Assembly: GCA_028829895.1 (NCBI GenBank)
Contig: CM054184.1
Location: forward strand, 51,047,201-51,111,200
Source: Sinotaia quadrata
Taxonomy: Eukaryota > Mollusca > Gastropoda > Architaenioglossa > Viviparidae
DNA: 64,000 bases
Direction: 5' to 3'
Part shown: positions 36,336 to 48,500 of the stretch, one piece after another
How the letters are laid out: every line of letters starts with the position of its first letter
How positions within the stretch are numbered: position 1 is the stretch's first letter
Program-made: the position numbers and the translations under genes
Notes under the pieces: model-generated
What the model was told of the DNA's origin: nothing
Database searches by the model: none
What the model saw: only the letters and a program-made list of their open reading frames with translations

Positions 36336-39300
36336 AGTCTAGAATCTATTATCAGTATGGAATGCATGCAAAAATGTTTTTCTTCATTGAGAAGCGAATA
36401 TCAAATAAACTATGGGTTCCTTCTGCTATAATCTCAGAACACTGTTCAGATAATATAAAATAATTGTGGATTTACAATGTTAATGAACTGCTTGCTCACA
36501 TTACTGTAATGCAAAATACAACACCTGCAACAATTATGTAGATGTTAATCAAACAAATATGGAATGAAGAGTATTGACCTCCAGTAAATGAAATGTAAGC
36601 AGATTTTGCCCCTTTCCCTATGATACTTAAGACAGAAATGCAGGGAATGATGTAGACAACAAGTGACTGTATTATCATCTTTTATGTGATGATTTTAAGA
36701 CAGAAAAGCAGCGATTAGCCATACCAGTTATCCACAACAGATGTTTGTGCCATCATTTATTACATAATCATTCCTGCCCCTACCTCCCCCCCCAAAAAAT
36801 AAATTCCTTAAATTATTGAACTATTTATTACCAGTGTATTTTAGTAGCAAGCATTTTAAATGAAGCAAAATGAAGGGGCTATGTTGGAATTAATGAAGGT
36901 GTGTTATTTTGGAGATTGTGCAAATGGTAGGAATTTTTTAAAGTTCCTTTTAAATTTTAAATATAGTACAGTTCTGTTTCCTACCTCATATCTTTGGTAT
37001 AAGTGGTGAGATATTGTGGTAATAAAAAAAAACTTCAAAAAACTACTGATCAACAAAATTAAACTAGAAGTTAATCATTTTTTTTTCCCAAAATTATTTT
37101 CACCAACAGAGATTTTAAAAATAGAAATCATTCTGAAGTATCAAATTGACTACAGTTATAATGTTCTACTTTTGAGAAATGGTTATATTTGTTGTAAATA
37201 AATCAAAGTAGCAGCATGTGTATCCCTAGTTTTGAGAAATTACTAGTTATTAGGTACTAGGTAACTGTACCAAAAGTAGACTTGAGATTCAGGCTCAAAC
37301 ATTAAGAAATGATGAAGCATCTTTGACAGCTGATATATTAACATTTTCAATTTTCAAATGTGCCCATAAATCAAGCTGTTAAGAATGAAAAATGGTATGA
37401 TGTCATGATTATTTACAAAATACTAAAATCTGACAATGAGCACTGTACACGTAAAAACAGCCAAATAAAAAAGGAGAAGAAATTGCACCATTTTATTGTA
37501 ACTGGAAAAAAATTTATAAAGTTTTAAACAAAATTATAAGCTCTAGCAAAATAAATTTATTATACTCCAACCAATTAAACAATACTTAGAATATTTAAAT
37601 GGTTTTTTTTTTTTTGGTTTTTTTTTTGGGGGGGGCATATTTAACATATCAATGCACGTTATATTTTTCCAAGCAAACTGTCTACTAACTAAATGTCACT
37701 AACAAAATTTGTACACTACACTCATGTTTATAAAATAAAGTCTTGTTACTTTTGCAGTCAAAAGCATTTCACCTCAATACAGCCATTTAAACAACTTACT
37801 CTTTACAAGGTCTCATTAGCAGTAAAAGCAACCAGCAATTTATAAATGAACATGATTTTACTATGCCTCAAGACAGTCATTTAGACAACTTCTTGCTCTT
37901 GGTAACATTAGTGGTAAAAGCAACCAACATTCATTATATCACTACTGATATATGTTGTGCTTTGTCGTTTGGACCTGGGTTACTCTAAACTTCAACAGGG
38001 TTACAATGACAGGAAAAACAATCAGAACTTTATTTTATTTTTTTTAATGTGCACCATGGTTAGTTAATATCTGAACTGATAAATATGCTTTTCACATTAT
38101 TTAATTCCTTACAAAGGCCAATATAACAGGAAAGAATTTACTACAACCTTCCTTAACAAAGGCTATTTATTATAAGATCTGCTACTGAAATAATGGCAGC
38201 AAGCAAATGTCTAGAAAACAAAACAGCACTTGTAATAATTTACATACCATGAATGAACAAATTCCAAATGCTACTCTATGCCCACCCAAACTAAGGTCAT
38301 TTAACTCATCTGTTATGCTGCCTTGGAAATTGGCCATGGTGAACAAAATAAGGTGACAAGCAGATGATGCTTTTACTATCAAAAGGTGTACAGACTTAAT
38401 ACTACAGTATTTTTTATACAACAACTGCCAATGGAAACTAATGACAAGAGGACTGTAATTCAACCAACCCAATGCAAATGGCTGCCACCTTCCCAGTTTG
38501 ATTGGCCAAAACAAAGAGAGGGAGTGGCAGAATATCCTATTTTTCCCATCATGCCACTTGATCCAAATGACTTAACAGATTCACAATTCCCATTTTGGTC
38601 TGCTGCAATCAAGACTGATTAGGGCAGTTGAATATTTTATTTCTCATCATCATGCTAGGAACTCTAGAAAATTATATAATAAAAATATTTTAATACCAAT
38701 CATCAAATATTATGCATTTACATGACAAAAATTATGCTTCCATTGCTAGTCCTTGAATAGTATTTTTATAAATGATTGTAGTATACAGACTTATATGTGT
38801 TGACTCTCATACGACTGCTTAGTAATCTTTCAGTTAAACTGTCTACTGCTACAGGGAATGATATATACACATAAATTCAAAAGATTAAAATCAAAAAGAA
38901 AATGCACAGCATACACACATAAAACAAAAGCCCAACAAATGATACATGCAAAAAGTATTTAGCAGGACAATTTATTCTGATGCCTAATCAACCATATGGC
39001 AAACAAAGCACTACACTGCACATCAAAAGTGCAAAAAAGAGGTTAATTTCACTATGTGATGTTTGTGCAAAAAAGCACGTTTTCTTGCCAAGAGTCCCAT
39101 TCAACCTTTGGCACATGCTACTTCATGACAACAATGTAAATTGTGCAACAGGAATGAAAATTTATATATTAGTCCTGTTGAATATCTTATCTTGCTGCCA
39201 TCATAAAATGAAGCAACTGATTTTGCTCTATGACCAAATAAGTTTTAACCCTTTATTTTTAACCATGTTTCTCGAATTATGTGAGCAGGCTGTGCACCAC

Positions 39301-39339
39301 TATCTGGAGCAAACAAAGCGCCTGTAAAATTAATCTTAA
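36336..39339. other. intergenic sequence, nothing recognised
   Basis: AT-rich, with poly(C)-poly(A) at about 36786-36801 and poly(T)-poly(G) at 37603-37637. Two mid-sized open frames (about 38182-38514 on the minus strand, 38980-39327 on the plus strand) show no family similarity and no splice-site support. Confidence 0.45.
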
Positions 39340-40480
39340 ATCAGCATAAAGATATTACACCATTATTCCTGGATTAGCCTGAAAAGACCTTTGACCGTTA
39401 TTCCTGGATTAGCTTGAAAAGAATTACGGTACATCATTATTTTAGTAATAGTGTGAGAAGATCTTGCATAATTATTCCTATTACATATGAAAGGATCTTG
39501 CACCAATATTCATGGATTTGCTTAAGGAAACCTTACACCATATCCCTATTTAGCTTGAAGGGGCCTTATGAGTACACCAAATCCCCTATTAGCTGGAAGA
39601 GACCTTGCACCGTATTCCTGTATTAGCTTGAAAAGAAGTTGCACCATATTCCTGTATTAGCTTAAAGAGACCTTGCACCGTATTCCTGTATTAGCTTAAA
39701 GAGACTTTGCACCATATTCCCGTATTAGCTTAAAGAGACTTTGCACCATGTTTACATTATTAGCTCGAAGAGACCTTGTATCATAATTCCTGGATCAGCA
39801 TGAAGAGACCTTGCACCTCTAATAGCTGGAAAAGACCTTACACCACATGCATTGACCAATATTCCTGTATTGAAAAGACCTTGCATCATTATTCTTGTAT
39901 TTGATTTTTGCACCAATATTCCTGGATTAGCTTGAATAGTTTTTAAACCATTATTCATGGATCAACTGTGACCATTATGTTGGATTAGCTTGATCAGACC
40001 TTGTATCACTATTCCTGCATTTTAATTTGAACAGAACTTCCACTATTACCAGATTAACCTTTAACAGTCCATCAGTCATTATTCTAAGAAAAGTTTGAAC
40101 AATTCCTAGATTATTATATCTTCAACAAACTCTGCATCACTACTCGATTTACCATAGCATGAATTCTGTACTGAACTCTGTACTAGTAATCCTTGTTTAC
40201 CAAATTTTGAACTCTACTACTAATCCTTGATTACCAATGCATGAATAGACTTAAATTCTTTGAAATGCATATTCATTATTTCTAGATAAGCTTTAAGAGT
40301 ACTCATACCGTTATTCCTGGATTAGCTTGGACAAAATGCATTTTTCTTAAACTTGAACAGTCCTTGTATCATTATTCCTGGATTAGCTTAAAGAGTACTT
40401 GAATAATGGATTATTCATGGATTAGCTTTAATACTAGAACAGATACACCATTATTCTTGAATTAGTCTGAACAGACTATG
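39340..40480. repeat. ~36-bp degenerate tandem repeat, ~30 copies over 1.1 kb
   Basis: Units are built on ATTCCTGGATTAGCTTGAAA and AGACCTTGCACCATT. Copies at 39600-39740 are close to each other, the remainder are diverged, and the motif can be followed weakly to about 40760. Confidence 0.85.
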
Positions 40481-40760
40481 CCTGCTATTTTAGCTGAATA
40501 GTTTGGATGTAAACAGTGCTACCAATTTTAGTTCAGCTTTAATTCACTGCAATATTATTTGGGAACAAGCTTTATCATATTACTTTTAAAATGAATAGAG
40601 CCTAGTTTGGATTACCTTGAGCGGATTCTGCAGGATTATTCTTGCCTGAGCTTCAAGTGACTGGTTTCATAATCTTGATAAGCTTCAGCAGGCCCTTCTA
40701 CCACTATTCTTGGTTTAACTTTTAACTTTTCCACTATTCTTGGATAAATATAAGCCCCTC

Positions 40761-42059
40761 TTATCTTGGTATCTAAGATTCTGAGAGATACTAGAGAGTT
40801 CTTGGGCAGTCTCCATGGACTCTGAGAGGCACTAAACAGGCCTTGGGCAGCCTCCATAGATTCTGAGAGGCACCAGTTTCTTATCTTTACTGGTATAATC
40901 ATTGTCCTCAATTTTTTTCAAGAGCAAAAGCCCACATTTCAATAAAATGTCTTTCCAATTTTAAGCAATATCCAAAAGTTTCAACATGAAAAAAAAGTAA
41001 TTTAAATAAACTAAGCATTTTAAAAATAATATTTCTGTAAGTTAATAAAAAGTCTAAGTGTATGAGCATAATTATGCTTACTGCGAGGTAGAATTGCGAA
41101 AACCAGAGCTGATGGGAGTGCAGATAACAGACATACATTAATATGAGAAAGAATATGTGCAATATAACAAGTGAGCTACATCTGCAGAATACAACTTGCT
41201 TCATCATCAGGACAACATATCACAATAAAATAAAGCCACAAGCACCTCAACACATCAGGAAACAAAATTTGCTACACACACACATTATATATCCATCCAA
41301 ATCCAACTTATCTTGGTGAGATCAACTTTTGCTTAATAAATAATGATGTAAAAGTCAATAAAATGAAGCGCACATCGTAGAAAATATCAATCAAATTTTA
41401 CTTCAATAGTACTCTAAATATGACTTCTTTTTTTTTAAAAACAAACAGTACAGATATTCCAAATGGGGAAAATGTGGACATATTAGAGTGGCAAGAGTGG
41501 AGGTTTAATAGGGACTACAAACAGTAGGGACCCGAAAAGGAATTTACTGATATTTTTTATATTAATTATTGTAGTTGTACAGTTTTCTTGGATATCAATA
41601 TACATGTACATCCATTCCATAGGAATTTGTGGAATTTAACTTTCTTTTTTTTAGCATCATAAACTGGCTTAAATCACTAGTATTCTCTTTGACCAAGTTC
41701 AGCAATATTTTAAATTGATCTTTAATTGAAAATTCTTCAGCAATCAAGGCTTATCTTTCAGATTTGTTAAATGAATCAGGCAACCAATTACATGAATCCA
41801 CATTTTTAATAATTACCTGAGTAACATAAATGCAGAAACATAGTTTCAAATATATATATATATTTTTTTTTCTTTTTTTCTTTGTGGGGGATCTTGTCAA
41901 AATAAATGGAATTTATTGAAAATAAAAGGGAAATATTTTTATGGCAATTTTTCATAAACAATGCATAAATTAATTAAAAACAGGAGATTACCAAGCCTGA
42001 AAAATATAGCTAGTATTGAAGACCAAGCCAGTGCAAAATTACAAGCATTTTTTATTTCA
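40761..42059. other. intergenic sequence, nothing recognised
   Basis: A short diverged duplication with GATTCTGAGAG and CTTGGGCAG words lies at 40780-40870. Otherwise there is AT-rich sequence with a TA/T-rich run at 41850-41880. Confidence 0.4.
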
Positions 42060-42850
42060 AGACAATCTCCAGCTGCTATTCAGGAATACTAACAATTAAA
42101 GATAATCTCTCAGAACAGAGTAATGCCTCTCTCCCCAAATATTTTCTTAAGTTCGAGCATTTAAAGACATTCATTCAGTCACACCCTTTTGGCTGCCCCC
42201 ATGTTTACCATAAATGTAGAATCTATAAGCAACAAATATCCATTTAGGGTATTGTCAGCAGAATGTTCTCTACATATGTACCCATTACTTCTGGATGCAA
42301 ACAACTGAAGATATCCATTCAAAGTACTGTCACCAGACTGACACTCCTTGCTGTCTCATCATGATTCAAAGACATTCAGGATTCTATCAACAAACTGCTA
42401 CTCCATAAATATGTTCTAACTCTTCAAGGCATGGTCACAGACTGCTATTCCAAAAGTATGTCCTAACTCTTCCGGATACTAACAAGTACTCCTCATATAT
42501 ACTGTACCACTTAGTATAAAGAATTATGCAATTCAAAATATTGTTATGAGACTGATACTTCTCACATTAATTCCTACCTCTTCACAATACTAACAACTCC
42601 ATGTCAAGTATACTGTATCTCTTCAGAATACTAACAACTCCACATCAAGTATATAGAACTACTTCAAGATACAAACAATTAAAGACATCCATTCAGATTA
42701 TTGTCACAAAATTTCTACTCACATCTATATCTCTACTTCTACAAACTACTCCACACTTACCATTGTACTCTACTATTTCAAGATACAATTATAGATATCC
42801 ATTCAGATATCCACATACTCTTCTTTAAAATACTGATAACTACTCTACAA
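42060..42850. repeat. degenerate ~55-65-bp tandem repeat, ~12 copies
   Basis: Recurring words are GATACTAACAACTCC, ATCCATTCAGA and CACAGACTGCTACTCC, in the same order. Copies are diverged and vary in length. Confidence 0.7.
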
Positions 42851-45084
42851 TTATTTTGTCCCTTCTCCAAAAAATAATGGTCATGATTTTATGCATTCCA
42901 ACATTATTTTTTAAACATTCCCCCTTTTAAAAAAAATTGTTTAAAAAAATAAAAAATCATATTATTCTTTTCCAAATCCAGGAAAATAAGTTTTAAAGTA
43001 TTATTTAAAAAAAAAAAAAAAAAGCAGTACACCAATTTCCTCTTTTTTAAAGCAGGATAAATTCTGATGGAATGTGCTGACAAAAGAAACATAAAAACAA
43101 ACTGATAATCATGGATTAAAAGAAATAATGAACATAAAGTCAAAATTAAAAGATTCTGGAAATAGAAGAAACATAATGAGTATTTTTGTAATGATTGTAA
43201 GAGTTAAGAGAGGTGATTGATTCAAAAAGTGAGATGAAAAGCACACAAAAGTATTAGCATTGTTAATAATTAATAACAGATTTATTACAATCTGCTTTTT
43301 TCCAATCATGATGTAGGAACTAAATACAAGTAAAATTATTTAGTGTGTTAAATAAGTATCTTTTTCACTGTAAGATTAACATCTAAAACAAAAAGACACA
43401 AATGAAAAAAATAAAGTACTCCCAATTTCCAAATGACAAACACAAGGACTTGTGGTAAATTTAATTGAGGACCAGATTTTGTGTATATATATATATATAC
43501 AGAGAGAGTCCCCCCTGTCCCCCCAAGAAATGTATACAATATTGTATAGTATTTTAGTATGGCCATTTTTTATAGTGGAGAAAATGTATGCTTTTATTAG
43601 AGTGTGCTAGAGGACTAGATATTAATTGTAATAGATATACATTACATGACTGCTTTAACTGCAAAAAGAATAATAATAAAGTAGGAAAATATGCATTTAA
43701 GAGAACGATTCACTACAGACTGATATACATTTGCTCATGATTTTGGTGACAGCAGTCTTTAAAATGGGATTCTAAAACAAAAGCATAGCAACTGATAGTA
43801 ATATTTTGAAAATTTATTTCTTTAGATTTATAAGCAGTAATATATTAACAGTTTAAAAAATCAATTTCAATAACAAATGTTAATTACTGAAGTAAAAATT
43901 ACATTTTAGTAATAAATGTTTAGTTATAGAAGTACATATACATTTTTGGGAGGGACACCCCGAATATATATTTTAACATTCTGGACATCTGAAAGACAGT
44001 AAGACACTTGTTTACCTTTATATTTTAACAACAGCAATATTAAACTCCACAGTCAATGGAGTGAGAGGCTTATTAGTAAGCAATGTTAACATTTTGGCCT
44101 ATTTTTAATATGCTTTACAGTGAGTGTGATGTATGCATCAGTCAATAAAAAGTATTCATATTCTATAACCAAGCCATCATTTCCTAGCAATTTAAATAAC
44201 TCTTCTGGTTAACATTTTACATCTTCTGCAAGTATGCTTACAATACAACATAAAATCAAACAACTACACAACAAAGAACGTGTTGTACTGAAAAGTATCA
44301 ATAAACATTTATTAAATTCTTCTGGCTCAATATCCTGCTATCAAGCATTTTTGCAACACAGAGTTTTGATCACAGAAGTTTCAGGATTTTTGTTGTTGTA
44401 TTCTGTTGACTTTTTTCACCCTTACACTTTACATCACCATGACTGCTTATTATCAACACTATTATTCCAAACATGCACACAATCTCAGACATAAGCACTG
44501 TGCTCTTAGATCACAGAAATATCTACTCTTCAAAATTATCTGTTCCTTATCAATTATTCTTGTCATGAGCAACACATCTCACTGTACACATAATCCAATC
44601 TATAAGTATCACCACATTCTTCACAAAACAAAAATAAAAAAACAATAAAAACACAGCACACCAACTGTATGATCCATTCATACTGGACAGAATAAAGAAA
44701 AAGAAAAAAGCATATAAAGAAAAAGTTAAAAGCAAGGAAAGAAGCAAGGAAAAAAGCAATTTAAAAGAAAAGATAGAGATTTGAAGGTAAAATAAAGGCA
44801 CACAAAAACGGGGAGAACACCGGTTTTATAGGGATAAAAGGAAGGAGAAAAGCTAAAGATAGAAAAAAGAGTATTAACTTGAACTCAAGTGGACCAAATG
44901 CACAAACTGCAATCATTTACACACACACATGTGCACGCAATAGAAACAGCAAATGCATGACTGGATTTTATCACCAATGTGAAAGTTGTGAAGTAAAATC
45001 ACCTCTCTGAAAGTCCTGTGCCACCAATGAAAGTGACAACATACTAACTCCCAATGAAAGACGTGGTTATCATCAAATGCACAG
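42851..45084 (-). other. MOB2 3' flank, including probable 3' UTR
   Basis: The strip next to the MOB2 stop (about 44300-45084) is probably 3' UTR. The rest is AT-rich with poly(A/T) runs, a TA run at 43486-43499 and a C-rich patch at 43509-43525. No gene was seen. Confidence 0.4.
44308..44313 (-). promoter_or_regulatory. MOB2: candidate MOB2 poly(A) signal
   Basis: This is the first AATAAA on the - strand after the MOB2 stop, about 770 bp downstream. The interval between holds no recognised gene and is probably 3' UTR. Confidence 0.35.
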
Positions 45085-45536
45085 TTATGTTGGATGTATA
45101 TCCACAAGCATTTTTGTGCAGCTCCTGTCTATCATTGCTGGTGATGGTGTTCCATTTTCTGACTCAGAGCTAGACCTGACATCTTTAGATGTCCCCATGT
45201 TTAATTCCAAACCACTTCTGTCTGGTCCTGAATCACCAGAGATATTTTGTGACACTTCCTCCTCTTGTCTAGATTCTTGGGAGTTTTGGTTTGGGTCTTG
45301 CAAAGCGCGGATTAGTCCTTTATGTAGATCTTGCAAAACATCTGTTTCTTTCTCATCAATGAGCTGAAAGTGTGCTGAGAAGACCATAAAATGTGTAAAC
45401 AGTGTGTTGAGATGTCCATGCAGGCCCAACTGCATGATTAGCCCATAATGTGAGTGATAGACATGAGCCAGCACATGAAAGAGATAGCGATGTATTTTGC
45501 GCACTGTCTCCAGGAAGCTGCTCGGAAATTCCTGAC
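45085..45536 (-). CDS. MOB2: MOB2 last coding exon, histidine pair and acidic tail
   Basis: The acceptor (- strand) is TTTTTGTAG before 45536. It encodes QEFPSSFLETVRKIHRYLFH, then AHVYHSH with zinc ligands His162 and His167, then LNTLFTHFMVF and the terminal LIDEKETDVLQDL. The last 70 residues are rich in Ser, Glu and Asp (SRQEEEVSQNISGDSG, SSSESENGTPSP) and end DRSCTKMLVDIHPT. Stop TAA is at 45085-45087. Confidence 0.9.
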
Positions 45537-48500
45537 CTACAAAAAATCAACCAACAAGATGAAATGTTGGGGAAAATAGCAAACTGTTTAATTAACAATA
45601 AATAATTTGCTACAGCACAACACACTTTCAAGTGAAAAGTGAATCCCAATATTTGCCTTCTATCCTCACAACTTCAACAGATCAATATATTTTACAATAC
45701 AATCAGCATTTCAGATAATAGTAATAATAATTATAATAATACAATGATACATAATACACTGCCTAATTTTGGTAATGTTTGAAGTTATTTAAAATATTTA
45801 ATCATTACAAACTCAGCAAAAATCTTCATAAAAACTCCTTATGATACACAAGAAAACTAAGGATAATATAAGAAACCAAAATATATCCCTCTACAAAAGT
45901 GGTTTCCAACTCAGTGCCTGCTAAGGCATGTACATGTGCCCATGACGAGGTGTGAAAAGTAGTGCAGATGTAAGTTGTTCCATCCACCTTTACATCACCC
46001 AATTTAACTGTAGGTTTTGTCAAATCATTCAAAGCAAAACTGATCTTGTGGAAGTCACATACGAAGACAAACTCTTGTACATTTTCAAAGTAAGATGAAA
46101 ATAGCATGTGACAGTGATTTTAACTCTTCATTGCATTCAAAGACCCCAGTTGCAGTTTGTAAAGATTTTCAACAGTTCATCATCATTGAATATGTCACTG
46201 CTTTACTTGTGAACCCTTTTACTTGCCAACTAGAGGTAACAAAAATGGCTACATCAATTGCAAGACTCATTCAAATAAGAAGAGTTTTGGGACTTCAAAA
46301 TTATATTGTTCTCAAATCACAGAAATAAATGATCATATTTGGAATCTGTAGAGTACACAATAAAATCTTACTTTGATACTATTTATCTGTGTCAAGCTCT
46401 GTTTTTAACAATGAGCATAATAAAGTCAAATACAGATCTTGACTTACAGATGCCCATCTTGATTACTTAAGAACGGGAATATCATTTTACTCTCGCAACT
46501 GCTAAAAACTAGCCATTGAAATACAGTGCCAATAATCATTCTGATTTATTACAATAAAAGCATGTTAAGTAATAATAACTTTTCTCTATTCGATGCTGAT
46601 GAGCACTTATTCACATTTGTTTGTTTATCATTTTTGGATACATGTAACAATAAAAATTATGCTCAAGTTTTATCATAACTTTATGTTTACTCGTTGAAAT
46701 ACAATACAAATAACAATACAAAGAATATTTTTAATTAATCACAAATGGCTATCTATTTTCGTATAAAAATAATAAATATATTTCAGCCACTAGTTCAACA
46801 ATATTATGCCTTTAAAAAAATAAATAAGATGAAAACTGCTTATGATATTTATTTTCAAAAACTACTTAATTCATCTTCCAAATAGATTCAAAAAGAGCAA
46901 ATCCACACAGTAATAGTGAAAGGTATAAATGCACATAATAATTAATATGTATTACTAAATATGATGATTTGCATATTAATGTTAATGTCCAGTAAAGAAA
47001 TAAGCTTTGAAAAATTGATGGTGCCTGCCAAACTCCTGAAAATTTGAATATACTCTTGGCCACAGGAATGTAGGGAGCCAAAGAACATAATCATAGACTG
47101 TGCTCATGACCCAAAAGATAGTGGATTCCTGGTAGATGAAACCATATATACAAATGGGTACTTACAGATTTAAACTTTGTTTTTGAAATCTAAAAGTGCA
47201 CATCTGATGAAGAGTACAAACTTCTAGCAGGAGTGCATTTGTGAAATGAGTCAGGTAATTAGAGCTGTTTATACAATCAGTATTTCCCATCAATTTCTAT
47301 ATAACCCCATCTAAGTATAAATGAGTCAGGTAATTAGAGCTGTTTATACAATCAGTATTTCCCATCAATTTCTATATAACCCCATCTAAGTATAAATGAG
47401 TCAGGTAATTAGAGCTGGTTATACAATCAGTATTTCCCATCAATTTCTATATAACCCCATCTAAGTATAAATGAGTCAGGTAATTAGAGCTGTTAATACA
47501 ATCAGTATAAATGAGTCAGATAATTAGAGCTGTTAATACAATCAGTATAAATGAGTCCGGTAATTAGAGCTGGTTATACAATCAGTATTTTCCATCAATT
47601 TCTATATAACCCCATCTAAGTATAAAGAGTCAGGTAATTAGAGCTGTTAATACAATTTCTATATAACCCCATTTAAGTATTAGCCAAATATTCGGACTCA
47701 TATGTATGATCATGTTCAGACAGATGTATTAAGAATATGACTAATGAACATGTATAACTAACATAATGTATAGTGAACATGTATAACTAACATAATGTAT
47801 AGTGAACATGTATAACTAAAATAACGTGTAGTTTTTTTTTTCCCGCTGACTTTTCTCCAGAGGATGCAGTAAGCCTTTTATCAGAGATATTCTCAGCTTT
47901 GGAGGACCTCTGGAGAAAACTTCCTCTCCTCACTTGTTTCTGGAGAGGGCAGGGGGTAGTTGTGTGTGGGGTAGATGTAGTGTGTGTGTTGGTGCATGTC
48001 GTTGGTGATGATCGCTGTGCTGCATGTCGGCATGTCTGGACGGTGGAGGTAGGCTTCAGTCCGGAGGTCTGTTGACTAAGTTGCCATTGTAGTTGTCACC
48101 ATTGTGTGTGTGTGTGTGTGTTTACAGAGCCCGGACAAGAAACACACCAAGTCTGTACTCAGCATGATATGCACCTGGGATGTTCACCCCTCTTTTCTGC
48201 TTAGTGGTTTGGGTGCTGTTAGTGTGTGTAGTGAACATGTATAACTAATATAATAATTAATATGTAGTCAACATGTATAACTAATATGTGTAGTGATCTT
48301 GTAACTTGTACAACTAACATAATGTGTAGTGAATGTGTACAACTAATATGTGTAGTTAGCAAGTATAACTAATATAGCATGGGTAATGAACATGTATAAT
48401 ATAACACATGTAGTAAACATGTATAACTAATATAACATGCATAGTGAACATGTATAACTAATATAATGTGTAATGAACATGTATAACTAATATAATGTGT

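Noticed and set aside
38182..39327. Two frames of 110-115 codons in the intergenic region
   Set aside because: No recognisable motifs, no splice-site logic and no similarity to known families; random frames of this length are expected in 64 kb.
39340..40480. Possible CRISPR-like regular repeat array
   Set aside because: Units are contiguous and degenerate without spacers, and the DNA is eukaryotic; it is a minisatellite.
45077..45367. Plus-strand 96-codon frame
   Set aside because: It is the complement of the last MOB2 exon.
48182..48222. A-box-like GTGGTTTGGGTGCTG suggesting a tRNA-derived SINE head on the + strand
   Set aside because: No B box follows in + orientation, and the poly(A) tail indicates the opposite strand, so tRNA origin is not supported.
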